Positions 1-11,488 of a DNA stretch of 64,000 nucleotides are shown here, one piece after another. The notes beneath the pieces are model-generated. The model was not told the DNA's origin and did no database searches. It was given only the letters and a program-made list of their open reading frames with translations. The position numbers and the translations under genes are program-made. This DNA comes from Anastrepha obliqua. Its lineage: Eukaryota; Arthropoda; Insecta; Diptera; Tephritidae. The DNA lies in assembly GCF_027943255.1 (NCBI RefSeq), contig NC_072893.1:61040001-61104000 (forward strand). The letters are read 5' to 3'. Every line of letters starts with the position of its first letter. The stretch's first letter is position 1.

Positions 1-1
1 T

Positions 2-169
2 TTCATCGCTGAGGGGGCTGAAACAATCGACATGGGCTTAAACCAGCGGAATCGTGTTGCAAAATTAGATTGGCAGGATAGGCTGCTGCAGGGCCAATTT
101 AAGGAAGGTTTTTGTAGAATTTTTAAAAATAAACCAGACGCCGCCCAACTTTTTATGATTTCATATTAG
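2..169 (+). CDS. Possible 3' end of an unrecognised coding region
   Basis: The second forward frame is open from the first bases of the window for 55 codons and stops at a TAG. The translation is of mixed composition (acidic, aromatic and basic residues, with short stretches such as KLDWQDRLLQGQFKEG) and the base composition is richer in G+C than the AT-rich DNA right after it. That is what the last exon of a gene entering from the left could look like. I do not recognise a family and there is no obvious polyadenylation signal directly after the stop. It could equally be a chance frame or part of an old retroelement. Confidence 0.25.
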   Translation, partial: FIAEGAETIDMGLNQRNRVAKLDWQDRLLQGQFKEGFCRIFKNKPDAAQLFMISY

Positions 170-1025
170 AAATGAAATTTTCAATATTAAGTATAATATT
201 TTGATATTTTAAACAGGTATAAAATTCCTCAAATACTTAAATATTAAATTTAAAATGATAAAAAAACAAATTTAAAGAAAGAAATTTATTTAACCAAACG
301 CCGTGCAATCTCGCTACAATTGCTAGGTCTTGAATAGGAGAAAGTGCTGACAATATTGGACTTTAAGGATCTGCTGTCAAGTTAATCCCTTTGCGTTTGG
401 TATCCTGTAATCTAAGATATTCTATAAATGGTAGATGACCCTGCAGGCCAATGTTTTTATTGAATACCCTTTTACAATGGTAGGAATACACTTCGAGGCT
501 TGCATTACTTGCCAAGTGTGTATCCAATTTTAAATGGGATTTTTCGGAAAACATCCGAGTGTCTGGCTGTAGCGCCACCAAGCGGTCCCAAATAGACTTT
601 GAAAAACCCGCTAACTCTCACAACTATAACTATAAAAAAAATAACTACTTTCATAATTAAGTGAATATCTTTTTCCAATATTCGAGACATTTTTCACGTA
701 AAGTTTTTTGACTTCCGAAGATAGATATGGAAAAAAATTCTCAACCATCTATGCAGATAGATACACTTTAGGCTATTTTTCCTGAGTTTTTCCTTGTGGT
801 TGCTAATTTCTAGTGAGAAATAACACTGCCTAATTTTCGGCACTTGTTTGTTGGTGCAAACTGGTAGGAAATATATTTTTGGTGCCTACTGTTTGGGGTG
901 TTTTTTGGTCCCAATTTTTTTTGGCGTTTTTTTGTGCCTACTTTTGGCGCTTATTCCGTTTCCTGGCTAGTGCTTGTGCGTATTATAAAGTGCGATCCAT
1001 TCCGGTGTCGGATTTATTGGTATTA
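170..1025. other. Intergenic DNA, nothing recognised
   Basis: AT-rich sequence with short open frames on both strands that have no recognisable domains. I see no repeat boundary, RNA gene or conserved coding pattern here. Confidence 0.5.
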
Positions 1026-1220
1026 TATATATATAATTGGCGCGTACAATCTTTTTGGGTGTTTGGCCGAGCTCCTCCTCCTATTTGTGGTGTGCGTCTT
1101 GATGTTGTTCCACAAATGGAGGGACCTACAGTTTCAAGCCGACTCCGAACGGCAGATATTTTTATGAGGAGCTTTTTCATAGCAGAAATACACTCGGAGG
1201 TTTGCCATTGCTTGCCGAGG
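1026..1220 (-). repeat. tRNA-derived SINE, copy 1 (3' part only)
   Basis: The sequence starts with an alternating TA run and TTGGCGCG and carries the conserved SINE body (GCCGAGCTCCTCCTCC, then CACAAATGGAGGGACC, then CCGACTCCGAACGGCAGA). Similarity to the other copies ends at about 1219, before the tRNA-like promoter head, so the copy is 5'-truncated. It lies in reverse orientation. The open frames that cross it on both strands are products of the repeat and not genes. Confidence 0.8.
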
Positions 1221-1763
1221 TTTATTGGTATTGCCTTGCGGTAATTTGTGTCGTTGCTGCGGTCGGTCCTGGAATCGCTGCGTTTGTACGGGTGATAAAC
1301 AGTGTACAAAGTACACATAACAGAAGTGAAACTTTCAACGCAGACAAAGAAAGAGGGAGAAACCCGAGGGAGAGAGAGAGAGAAAGAATATATATCTAAA
1401 TAAATTCACAACATTTGCAGAGAGTACAAATAGACAAAATTTACAAAAAACAGAGAAGGGTCGACCGGTAGGTAAACGCCGGACACAAACCGCGACAACG
1501 CTACACGCACTTTTTTTTGTATACTGAAATTAAATGGGCTATAAAACTGCATGCCTATAAGTTTTCTATAGATACTGATTAAAAGGTTTAAAACTTTGTT
1601 GGCTGTTTTTGGAAATTTATTAAAGTTTTTTAAATTTCTTACAAAGTATGGAACTTTAATTTACGAAGTTTTTGTTATACAATAAATTATATTTTTATAG
1701 AAAATTAACAAACAAAATTTAGCATAAAAAATATTGAGAATATTGCAAAAAGATTTATTATTA
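1221..1763. other. Non-coding DNA with a GA-rich run and a dispersed repeat
   Basis: The purine run at about 1362-1388 is a short (GA)n tract. From about 1533 to 1765 the sequence aligns clearly, though imperfectly, with 40975-41195 in a CNG intron; landmarks shared in order are GAAATTTRTTAAAGTTTT, GTTATACAA and GAATATKGYAAAAAGATT. No gene is seen. Confidence 0.5.
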
Positions 1764-1960
1764 TTATGAGGCAGATGGGAGACCACTGTAGCCTGAGATA
1801 TCACTTAAGCAAAATTGACCTCTCTGAGGCCATCATCTGCCGATTCTGTGAAAAGGACATTGAAAATTCAGAACACCTTCAGTACCTCAGAATGCTGTGA
1901 TCAATAGACCTAATTTGGTCGCAGTGCGCTGTAGCCTAATGATAATAATAATAATAATGA
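1764..1960 (+). mobile_element. 3' end of a non-LTR retrotransposon (LINE) with TAA tail
   Basis: One forward frame reads HCSLRYHLSKIDLSEAIICRF followed by CEKDIENSEHL, the zinc-knuckle-like C-terminus typical of I/jockey-type LINE polymerases (H-x-L-x-x-H-L and paired cysteines). A stop follows, then a short 3' untranslated part ending in about six TAA units, a tail style seen in I-clade elements. Only this terminal fragment is present. The assignment to I rather than another clade is an inference from the tail. Confidence 0.6.
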
Positions 1961-2403
1961 GGGCATTTAGCACTGCGACCTGAAATATCTATTGTGCGCT
2001 CTTCCTCCATACATTTTACTATTTGTCCTATTTTATTGAGTTTTATTTCTTCCCCATTTGTGCCGTTTATGCATCAGTGCTGGGAACGATGCCAGCATAT
2101 GCTTGGCGGTTTCATCTTTCGAGTTGCGTCAACGTGGCTGATTGTGAGGTAGCAGCGAGACGTCTGCAGTAACCTCGCCTTCGGGCACTTCTTCAGCTAC
2201 TTGCCGCTATGTCATTTGGTGTTTTAATCCCAGTGTTGTTGTCGGCTTGATTGCTGTATGCTTCTTTAGCTGAGCCTTCCGCGAGTTTAGCGTTTGTTTT
2301 TATCACCGATGTCGTTTCAGCCACAGCTTTTCTATCAATTATCGCGTACTTTTTGTAAGTGGACGGGAATCGTACTTGTAAAAATACTAATGTGTATATT
2401 TAT
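1961..2403. other. Non-coding DNA, nothing recognised
   Basis: Moderately GC-rich for this window but with no open frame or repeat boundary that I can name. Confidence 0.4.
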
Positions 2404-2660
2404 GGTACATATATTTGGCGCGTATATCCTTTGTAAGGTGGTTGGTCGAGTTCTTTCTCCAATTTGTGGTGTACGCCTTGTTGCTGTGCCACAAATGGAG
2501 AGATCTACAATTTTATGCGGCTTCCGAATGGAGGAAGGGATGGTTTTCTATGAAAAGCTGTGTGATGGCTTGGAACTCTGGGAGGATTGCGATTGCCTTT
2601 TAGAGCCTGCTATAATGTGTTTAGAATCCGAGTTGCGCATCAAGCCGTTTGATTACAAAC
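2404..2660 (-). repeat. tRNA-derived SINE, copy 2 (highly diverged)
   Basis: It keeps the order of SINE landmarks in degraded form: TTGGCGCGTA, then CGAGTTCTTTCTCC, CACAAATGGAGAGATC and GCGGCTTCCGAATGG. A decayed remnant of the tRNA-like head (GAATCCGAGTTGCGCATC) may follow near 2621. It is the oldest-looking of the seven copies. Confidence 0.55.
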
Positions 2661-4479
2661 ACCGCCAAAAATATAATTTTTTTAATTATATTATATTTAA
2701 ATATTTTTTGTTTTTGTATGAAAAACTAGCAAACTTGAGATAAGTGGTTTTATCAAACGTCGCCAACACCATACATATTAACTCTTGTGGTATCCTCTGA
2801 ACAGCTTTTGTATGGAATTCACAATGGTATAACGGTTAAGATGTGCACTCAAATAAGAGATGTTCTGCGGCGGAAATACTCGAGGAATGCCGAAGGGTGC
2901 AACACTTCAGTTTATGCGCTTATATTCATTTTATCCTTTTGCCTGCTCTATAGTTGTTCATTTGATTGCGCCTGTGCCTAAAGGACGCGCCCGTTGTGAA
3001 TTGATAAGTTTAGTCTTAAATTGAATATGGTGTAGTGCGGTTATAAAAAAATAAAGTTAATAAAATATATTATAGATAATTTTCTTTACATATGGAATTA
3101 GTGTAATAATTTAAAGAAATGTTACCGTTAGAAGGAAGTGAAGAATGCAAAGCGATGTTTAATAAATGATTTACATTTACAATGTGGTGTGTACGGCTTA
3201 TTACATAGGAAAGCATTTCAAATGGTGAAAATCGATTAATTCCTCCAAAATAGTTATACAGAATAAAGTGAATCGGTATTTGGGCCGCTTTGATGATTAG
3301 CGTGAACAATTACATCTGTGCCAAAAAGCAGTTTGGTAATGTAATGCTTTAAAATTATATACAAAGAAGTATATAGAATATTAATGCCTATTTAAGTGAA
3401 AATGTTGTTTCCACCGTAATACGTTTTTGTATACAATACAATAACTTTTTGGTGATGGAAAAAGAAAAAATGGATTCATACGTAACACATGCGTAATGTA
3501 CATATATACTTACGTACATATGTATATGTACCTTGAAGCCAATTGTATATATGTTCAAATGAATTTATGTACAGACACATGGAAATCGGTTTAAATTTCT
3601 GTGATGTTGAAAACAGTAATAATGGCCTAGTTTTGACACCAGATCTTCTATAAATACGAAAAATTTAACATCGCACGTCAAAAGTATATGTAGAAACATT
3701 CACATAATTATGTCCACAGGTACATACTTTTGCATATCTATTTTAAACACATATTTATTTATAGCTACAACTTTTCAAAACATTTTAATTACATACATAA
3801 GCAATTTATATAAATTAAATTTAAAAAAAATTTTGTTGAGAGTAATGATATTCCTATTGAATGCATTCTTGCTGAACATTTTTCTAAGTTACATTTTTAG
3901 AATCTGCCGAACAGTGTTAAAGCAGTTTAATTAAAACGTTTTCAATTTATTTTCGTGGATTTAATTAGTGAGCAGGAGTTAGGAGTTGAAAAAGAAAGCC
4001 TTTAGGCACATATCTAAAGTGTATACACTTTTTAGCTTTCTAACTGCGTGTGTTTGGGTGTGTGTTTGTATACATGCATATAAGCGCCCATGTATGCATG
4101 AAGCACGTGATATGAGGGAAAGCACATATTCACAATAAGGAGTATGTTTGGATACGTGTATTACATAAATAATAACAGCTGAAAACAAACCTAATATCCA
4201 TTATCAGAGGCAGTGTGTATCTGAATATTTATAAAAGAAAGTGATTGTAATTATTAATGATTTTGGATTACCAAAAGTGGCGACTGCATATACTTCAATT
4301 TGATTGGAAATTTGGGGTAAAAAAATAGTTTTGAATTAGATACCACAAGTATTCGCGAGTCCGTGTATGTATGTATGTATGTACATACATATGTATACAG
4401 AGTTGGATGTTTATTTGTCTGTAACCTACAGAGCACGATAGCATTAAGCCGATTGTTCGCAAATGTGAACATATAGAAG
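2661..4479. other. AT-rich intergenic DNA with small TA/TG microsatellites
   Basis: There are interrupted runs of TACATA/TATGTA near 3490-3550 and a TATG/TGTA run near 4363-4395. Short open frames here have low-complexity translations. No gene or mobile element is recognised. Confidence 0.45.
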
Positions 4480-6120
4480 AAAAAAATAAAAATAAAATAA
4501 AATGAATTGGAATTGATTTAAATAAAAAATTGTTTATAGGTATGAAAAAAAAATAAGAAAAAGTTAAAAAATGAAATGAAATTAAATAAAATAAGTTAAA
4601 ATAAAACAAAATAAGAGTAATTAAAATAAAAATATAAAAAAATATCTAAATGAAAAAAGGAATGAAAAGAAATTTATATTAAATAAAATTTAGTAAAATG
4701 AAATAAAACAAATTGAAATGAAATTAAATAAAATAAGTTAAAATAAAACAAAATAAGAGTAATTAAAATAAAAATATAAAAAAATATCTAAATGAAAAAA
4801 GGAATGAAAAGAAATTTATATTAAATAAAATTTTGTAAAATGAAATAAAACAAAATGAAATGAAATTATATATATATATACAATGTATATCGTACATATA
4901 TAATTGGCGCGTACACCTTTTTGGGTGTTTGGCCGAGCTCCTCTTCCTATTTGTGGCGTGCGTTTTGATGTTGTTCCACAAATGGAGGGACCAACAGTTT
5001 CAAGCCGACTCCGAACGGCAGATATTTTTATGAGGAACTTTTTCATGGCAGAAATACACTCGGAGGGCAAACATTACCTGCCAAGGGGCGACCGCTATTA
5101 GAAAAAAAAACTTTTTCTTCATTTTGGTATTTCATCGAGATTCGAACCTACGTTCTCTCTGTGAATTCCGAATGGTAGTTACGCACCAACCCATTCGACT
5201 ACGGCGAATAAAAAACAATAAAATGATTAAATAATATAAATGTATTTCAATGAAAAGAATTAAATAAAAGAAACTAAATAAACAAATTAAATAATATAAA
5301 ATAAAACAAAATCAAATCAATTTAAATTAATTTAAATAAAAAATGGTTATTAAAAAAAAAATTAAGAAAAAGTTATAAAATAAATGAAATAAAAAAAAGA
5401 AGTTAAAATAAACAAGATGAAAGTAATAAAAAAATATTTAAATGGAAAAAATTATATAAAAAGAAATTTATATTAAATAAAATAAAGTAAAATGAAATAA
5501 AAAAATGAAATGAAATTTCTTAAATAAATTTAAATAATTAATAAAATGATTAAATAAATTTATTAAAATGAAAATAATTGAATAAATGAAACTAAATAAT
5601 TAAAATAAAATAAAACTAATTGAAATTAATATAAATTAAATGTATTAAATTAAAATTAAAGGAGCTAAATAATTAAAATAAACAATATGAAATAAAACAA
5701 AATGAAATTAACTTAATTTAATTTAAATAACCTATAAGTATGTACAAACACGTTTTTTACAGAAAAAAATGAAACAAAAAGAAATTAAATGAAGTGAAAT
5801 AAAACTAAATAAAGCAAAATGAAATTTTAATAAAAGAAAAATATTTCAATGAAATCAAATGGAATATCAAATTAAATAAATAAAATAGAACAAAATGAAA
5901 AGAAATTAATTTAAATTAATTCAATACAAAATAAATTTAAATTAATGTAATTAAAATTAAAATATTTTGATTGAATTAATTTAAAAATAAAATAAGAACA
6001 ATAATTTTTTTAAATGAAAAAATTAAACAAAAAGATTTTTAAATGAAATAAAAAAAATAAAAAAAAAATAAAACAAAATGAATTAATGGATTAATTGGAA
6101 TTATTTTAAATAAACAAATT
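4480..6120. repeat. A-rich simple-sequence block (AAATAAAATGAAAT-like)
   Basis: About 1.6 kb in which the plus strand is almost only A with T and occasional G, built from degenerate units such as AAATAAAATGAAATT. It includes a 142-bp tandem duplication: a copy starting at 4573 is repeated nearly exactly from 4715. A SINE copy is inserted inside it. The strong strand asymmetry makes it look like an expanded A-rich tail rather than a random AT-rich region. The open frames read from its minus strand are low-complexity artefacts. Confidence 0.8.
4880..5212 (-). repeat. tRNA-derived SINE, copy 3 (near full length)
   Basis: Reverse-oriented copy that runs from the TA-rich 3' tail and TTGGCGCGTACACC to the tRNA-like 5' head near 5135-5210. 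Read on the minus strand, the head contains TAGTCGAATGGGTTGG (A-box region) and GGTTCGAATCTCG (B box), the internal promoter of RNA polymerase III. Confidence 0.88.
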
Positions 6121-7049
6121 ATTTAAACTCCTTAGGGTCATTTTCTTAAGTAACCTATAGGTTTACAGGCCAGTTGGTAATGAAGATAAAAGAGTTTATT
6201 AAACTTTCGGGCCGATATGTATATTTAAAGGCTGGTTGTTATTCCTTTAAAAAAATTGTAGCGGCTGTTTATACTTTTGTGTGTCTAAATTGTAATTTCG
6301 AAATAAATTATTCGCACGTTGCCGTAGTTCACAAATTTTTATTTGACGGTTTGCTGAGATAAAGAAAATAGTTATAGGGAGGAACAATTTATCGTCTCGG
6401 TTAGTAATGCCTACTTTATTTGTAAGATGATAAGAAAACAGCCCTTAATTAAAATAAATTTTAAATTGTGAATACTCAGATCACCTTAAATTACCTTTTT
6501 GGTGCCAATCAATCCAAGTCAACCATTTATTGTACAATAAATAATTTTGACAATTTGCGTACACTGGGAGATAAAGTAGAGGCTGGCTGACAGTTAAGTC
6601 AACGCACTCCATAAAAGATTGATTGATAGTTGCGTATTTTTGTTGATTATTATTCTTAAATAATGTTTGATTTATTTATTACAAATGTATGTATGTATGT
6701 ACAATTTTATTTTACAATATTAAAAAATACACATACATATATTTTTTATATTTATTTCAATAAACAAAAATTGTAAATAGGGTGTCCAATCACATCGCTT
6801 ATTTTGAAATAAGTCTGTAAACGACTATCATGAGAATCGAACAGTTGTGCCAAGAAGAATCTATGGTATTCAAGGTGATATCAGTAGATATGATTTGTTT
6901 GTATTTAAATTCGCTTGGGAATGGAAATGTTTAGTTAAATTTTGTTCGTTTACATTTTAATTTAAAAATTGAGATTTTTAAAAGTTAATTAAAAAAAAAA
7001 ATATAATAGTAATAATATCATATAAACCAAGGCAAGTATATTTTGGTAC
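6121..7049. other. Non-coding DNA, nothing recognised
   Basis: AT-rich sequence with a TATG run near 6686-6702. No coding or repeat structure that I can support. Confidence 0.4.
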
Positions 7050-7612
7050 GTGAATGCTCCATTAACCATTAACACCGATAACAATATCAGCCTGGAAATC
7101 CAACGTAGGATCTCTCTTGCCAACAAGTGCTACTTTGGACTAAGTAGTCAATTGAGTAGTAAACTCCTCTCTCGACGAACAAAACTAACACTTTACAAGG
7201 CTCTCATCATGCCCGTCCTAACATATTGCGCAGAAGCGTGGACGATGACAATATCCGATGAAGCGTCGCTTGGAGTGTTTGGGAGAAAGATTGTGCGGAA
7301 GATTTTTGGACCTTTGCACGTTGGCGACGGCGATGAAACGATGAGCTGTATGAGCTTTACGATCTAGCGCCTACGTTGGCTGGGTCATTGCATCCGAATT
7401 GATACAAACGCTCCGGTTCTGGAAGTATTCGATGCGGTACCAGCTGGTGTGGCAGAGGAAGAGGAAGGCCTCCTCTGCGTTGGAAAGATCAGGTGGAGAA
7501 AGACTTGGTTTCACTTGGTGTGTCCAACTGGCGCCGGTTAGCACAAGAAAGTCTTTGTTAAACTCGGCCAAAATCGCGTAACCGGTTATCGCGCCAATTA
7601 AGAAGAAGAAGA
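7050..7612 (+). mobile_element. 3' end of a LINE reverse transcriptase (RTE/jockey-like)
   Basis: The frame from 7050 reads the post-catalytic 'thumb' of a LINE polymerase: EIQRRISLANKCYFGLSSQ, then SRRTKLTLYKALIMPVLTY, CAEAWTM and a basic KIVRKIFGPL. After a stop and frame changes the downstream part still reads RGRPPLRWKDQVEKDL and NWRRLAQ, the usual C-terminus of the same polyprotein. A GAA repeat near 7600 may be its 3' tail. The catalytic core is missing and the frame is broken, so this is a dead 5'-truncated copy. Related pieces lie at 35930-36140 and 57043-57990. Confidence 0.8.
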
Positions 7613-7897
7613 ATGCACCATTTTTCCTAGTCCCGAATGATTCAGTTGGCCCAACACAGCCATACAAATTACTCGTATATCTGGTAATTGGTCCCTGTGC
7701 CTCATTGGGTTTTGCGAATAATCGCAGTAAGCTTCGCTTGACTTCGACATATCTTCAAATATTTTAGCATTTCATACGAATTTATAAAAAAAATGCAGTG
7801 GAACAATTAAAGCAGAATCACGATTTTGTTTGTATATTTCAATTCAATCATCAACAATGATCTGAAAACAAATTACATATTTCTAAAAATAATTAAA
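7613..7897. other. Non-coding DNA, nothing recognised
   Basis: Short AT-rich spacer between the LINE fragment and the next SINE. Confidence 0.4.
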
Positions 7898-8206
7898 AAA
7901 ATAAATAATTGGCGCGTACACTTCTGTTAGGTGTTTGGCCGAGCTCCTCCTCCTATTTGTGGTGTGCGTCTTGGTGTTGTTCCACAAATGGAGGGACCTA
8001 CAGTTTCAAGCCGACTCCGAACGGCAGATATTTTTATCAGGAGCTTTTTCATGGCGGAAATACACTCGGAGGTTTGCCATTGCCTGCCGAGGGGCGACCG
8101 CTATTAGAAAAATGTTTTTATTAATTTTGCTTTCACCGAGATTCGAACCAACGACCTCTCAGTGAATTCCGAATGGTGATCATGCACCAACCCATTCGGC
8201 TAATTA
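7898..8206 (-). repeat. tRNA-derived SINE, copy 4 (near full length)
   Basis: Reverse copy with the complete body and a tRNA-like head at about 8135-8203. The head reads, on the minus strand, TAGCCGAATGGGTTGG and GGTTCGAATCTCGGTG. Confidence 0.88.
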
Positions 8207-8689
8207 TTCCTAGAAATAAGCAGCCTGCTTTGACTATCTGAAAACCAAAGCAAAAATAAAATACATGTAAAATTTGTTTTTGTACTGCTGCTATCACCTT
8301 TAATAGATTCGAAAATGTGCGAGAAATATCGAGATTTCCAATTCCCAGTAAAATGTAAATTACAGGAAGGTATTTCAAAAGCTATACAGAAAAGTTATTG
8401 AAACTGTTAACATCTCCCAAGTCACACCCTATTTTAACTATTGTAGGTATATTACATCACACTTTCTTTGCATTTAGTAAATGGCTTAACACGTCTCGAT
8501 AAATTATAAAACATTTGTGCAACCATTGGCCAATTTTTATGTAAACAATGTAGTGTGAACACGATCGATTGTATTGGCCCATTAATACTTAGTACTTTCA
8601 ATACTCGTGGACTACAAGCAAATTCGTGCAAACATGAATCTAATACTTTGTGTGTTAAATATACATACCTACACATATAAATATATAAA
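8207..8689. other. Non-coding DNA, nothing recognised
   Basis: AT-rich sequence; its minus-strand frames show no recognisable domain. Confidence 0.4.
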
Positions 8690-8975
8690 TAAAGGGTGTT
8701 GTTTTTTAGGCATTTAGTATTTTTCATAAGGATATCTGTTAAACCAGCTGCCGAAGTTCTCTTCAGTATATTTTGAATAGGCGATTAAATCGAAACAATT
8801 CTGAACAGCTGAGGTCTTAGTTCAGATTAGACTTGTTTAGAAAAATTTTAGGGGTAAAAATAGAGTAAAACATTTCAACAATAGAGCTGCCTCATTCGCC
8901 GGATCTTTCGCCGAGCGACTTTTACCTGTTTCCTAAGGTGAAATCTGTATGAAAATACCCTAAAAAACTATTGTT
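8690..8975 (+). mobile_element. Mariner transposase fragment
   Basis: The left edge has an AAGGGTGTTGTTTTTTAGG terminus of the type seen on mariner-like elements in this window. Near 8885 a frame reads LPHSPDLSPSDFYLFPKVKS, the highly conserved region around the third catalytic Asp of mariner transposases. Nothing else of the protein is left, so this is a small remnant, probably an internally deleted copy. Confidence 0.6.
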
Positions 8976-9202
8976 TTGTTATATTTACTTCTGTCGCCTC
9001 AACATTTTTTTATTTTGACGAGCATCTAACCACCTGATAAACTTAGTCCGTAATTATTTAATAGGCGAGCGGATAGTGAAAAAAAAACATTTTGTTGCCA
9101 ACTTTCGTCCAAGTGCGGATTAAACGCTTAAGACATCGAGCCAAGGGATATACTATATAGCGCATATTTATTATGGCATGAAAGTACGATACCATAACAA
9201 CT

Positions 9203-9487
9203 CGGCGGCCGCCGTAGCCTAATGAGTTGTTGCGTGACTAGCATACGGAATCCATACGGAACCATACGAACCCGGGTTCGAATCTTCGGGCATGAAAACC
9301 AAATGACAATGGTCGCCCCTCGGCAGGTAAAGACAAACCTCCGAGTGTATTTCTGCCCTGAAAAAAGCTGCTCTGCCATTCGGAGTCAGCTTAAAACTAT
9401 ACATCGCTTCAATTGTTGAACAACATCAAGACGCACACCATCGGACACACACCTAAAAAAGGGTGTAAGCGCCAATTATTGTATACG
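9203..9487 (+). repeat. tRNA-derived SINE, copy 5
   Basis: Forward copy: the tRNA-like head GCCGTAGCCTAATGAGTTG is at about 9211, the B box GGTTCGAATCTTCGG at 9275-9289, the body follows, and the 3' end is GCGCCAATTATTGTATAC. It is more diverged than copies 3, 4, 6 and 7. Confidence 0.85.
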
Positions 9488-9951
9488 AGTATAAAATTGC
9501 ATTGTTTTTTGTGTGCTTGTCTGAAAAAAAAGTTCTATAACTCTAAAAAATATACCCGTTATACAAATGTATAAGTATGTATGTATATGTAAATACTTAG
9601 GCAAATACAAATGATTAGAAGCAGGTAGCGCTTTTATATGATATCATTTTCTACAAGATAATTAATCGTTGTTGGATGTCATTTTATTATTAATAAGTTT
9701 TGGTAATTTGACACCGAAAAGAAAAGAACGTAAAAACAATTGCAAATAATTTGATAACGTTAGTTTGCTTTTAGATTTACACCAAGTGATTTTACTCAAT
9801 TTATCTTTTTGATAATAAAAGTTGTCGTTGTTGCTTTCACTATGCCTTGAAAAAATTAAACGAGTATCATTTGAAATGTTTCGCCATTGCATTTTACTTC
9901 CGCGCAGTAGAATAGTTATAAGAAAGTATACCTTTAAATTTTATTTATAAA
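9488..9951. promoter_or_regulatory. Upstream region of the ligand-gated channel gene
   Basis: AT-rich DNA between the SINE and the channel start codon. A TATA-like GTTATAAGAAAG lies at about 9915-9926, roughly 30 bases before the ATG, which would leave a very short leader if used. No other regulatory element is recognised. Confidence 0.25.
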
Positions 9952-10024
9952 ATGAGAATTTTATTTGTAGCTCTACAGATCTGTGTAATTAACCTTAATC
10001 TAGTTTTGGGTGATACCATCGAAG
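9952..10024 (+). CDS. Ligand-gated chloride channel, exon 1 (signal peptide)
   Basis: ATG at 9952 opens 24 codons encoding a hydrophobic signal peptide (MRILFVALQICVINLNLVLG, then DTIE). The exon ends at a GT donor at 10025 after one base of the next codon. An 79-base intron with a CAG acceptor at 10101-10103 follows, and the phase fits exon 2 exactly (G + AA = Glu). This start is preferred because the long frame in exon 2 has no ATG at its beginning and a secreted N-terminus is needed for a Cys-loop receptor. Confidence 0.85.
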
Positions 10025-10103
10025 GTAAATCAAGAGAACTTAAAAAAATGAAGTAAAATAATACATAAGAAAAAAATTAAAATTACTCTGAAATCATTCA
10101 CAG

Positions 10104-11488
10104 AACCCATTCTAAGTTCTTTGAATACGGGAAATGCAAATTCAAAAACGTGCACCGACTTCAATATATCTGATTCAGAGACTACAACGAATTGTCCCTC
10201 GCTCCAGAATGCCGACTCGCTGTCACAAACACAACTGATTTTTCGACTTACCTCACCATGTCGCTATGATCGCTTTGAGAGGCCGTGCCCAGTGCCTGAA
10301 AATAAATGCTTGGTTGAAAAACCGACGGATGTTTATGTGCGGCTTTATATTTATGCCATAAAAATAACGGATGCTAATAATTTGGACTTTAACATTTTTG
10401 GGTTTCTACAACTTCGCTATTTTGATTTTAGATTAGCTTTTGAAGGCTATGCTCCAAATCGTGTGCAGCCCATATATGGCGAGACTGAATTACGCGAGCG
10501 ACTTTGGGTGCCGCCAATACTATTTGCAAATGAGCAAAACTCCGCTTTTCTGGGAACGGATGAAAATGATATTTTGACAATTGTCATGCCAAATGGAATG
10601 CTAACCCTTTCAACTCGCATACAAGCGTCATTGTCGTGTTGGATAGCCGTAAATAAATTCCCCTTCAACGATCTACAATGTTCTGCAATAATAGAAAGTT
10701 GGCTGTACAATTCTTCGGAAGTGCTATTGCATTGGGAGGATGCAGCCGTCGATTTTGATCAAAATATAAACTCGACAGAGTACGCCTTGCAAGACTCTTG
10801 GAATAATGAGACGGTTGTGCAAAATAGAAGAACTGATTTGCGCTATTCCTTATTGGGTGGCAACTATAGTTCGATAAGTTTTACTGTTTACTTAACACGG
10901 AGTTCGCTGTTTTACACCACGTCCTATTTTCTACCTTCAATGATGCTTGTCGGAATGTCTTGGGTTTCGTTTTGGCTTCAACCAGACCAAACACCAGCAC
11001 GAACTACCTTAGGCACAAGCACCATGCTCTCGCTTTTTACATTAACTTCATATTATAATAGAGAAATCAATACATTAAGTTATCCGCAGTTTTTCGAAGT
11101 TTGGTTTTTCAGCTGTACATTCTTCATATTTGGCAGTCTAATTGAATTTGCATTTGTGAATACTATTTGGCGCCGAAAGCGATGCTTGAAATTGAAGAAA
11201 GTAAATAGTAAATACATTTTCAAATCAACTTTAACTCCGAAGGTTATACCACAGAAAAATATCTATGATTGCGAGACGGATGGCAACATAAAAGGTTTCA
11301 CTGATAATAATCGTGAGCTGCAGTCAACTAAAGTACATGAAAATGTTGCTAGATGCGATGACGAAACATGGATTACGATGACACCACAAGAGACTTCGCT
11401 TTGGATTGATCGCAAAGCGAGATTTGTGTTTCCTTTACTTTTTCTTATTTTTAATGCAATTTATTGGACCTTCATATTATGCTTGTAA
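10104..11488 (+). CDS. Cys-loop ligand-gated chloride channel subunit (pHCl/CG6927-CG7589-CG11340-like), exon 2
   Basis: With exon 1 this gives a ~485-residue pentameric ligand-gated channel subunit acting at the cell surface. Visible parts in order: an extracellular ligand-binding domain with LWVPPILFANE, a signature loop from Cys203 to Cys217 with 13 residues between, several N-glycosylation sites (NSS, NST, NET, NYS), then M1 (SYFLPSMMLVGMSWVSFWL), M2 beginning after Pro322-Ala323-Arg324, M3, a ~100-residue cytoplasmic loop and M4 at the extreme C-terminus. In this superfamily Pro-Ala-Arg before M2 goes with anion selectivity, and TLGTSTMLSLFTLTSY resembles the insect pH-, zinc- or histamine-gated chloride channel group. 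The exact ligand cannot be told from sequence. The gene stands alone; the CNG channel gene starts 6.4 kb downstream. Confidence 0.88.

Noticed and set aside
879..1320. Open frames of 60-121 codons on both strands
   Set aside because: They are created by the SINE body; the same frames recur at 4816-5101, 7909-8165, 12828-13160 and 35498-35903 wherever a SINE copy lies.
4295..4981. Minus-strand open frames of 70-104 codons
   Set aside because: Low-complexity Phe/Ile/Ser/Leu translations of the A-rich block.
10447..10710. 87-codon minus-strand frame
   Set aside because: It is the shadow of the ligand-gated channel exon.
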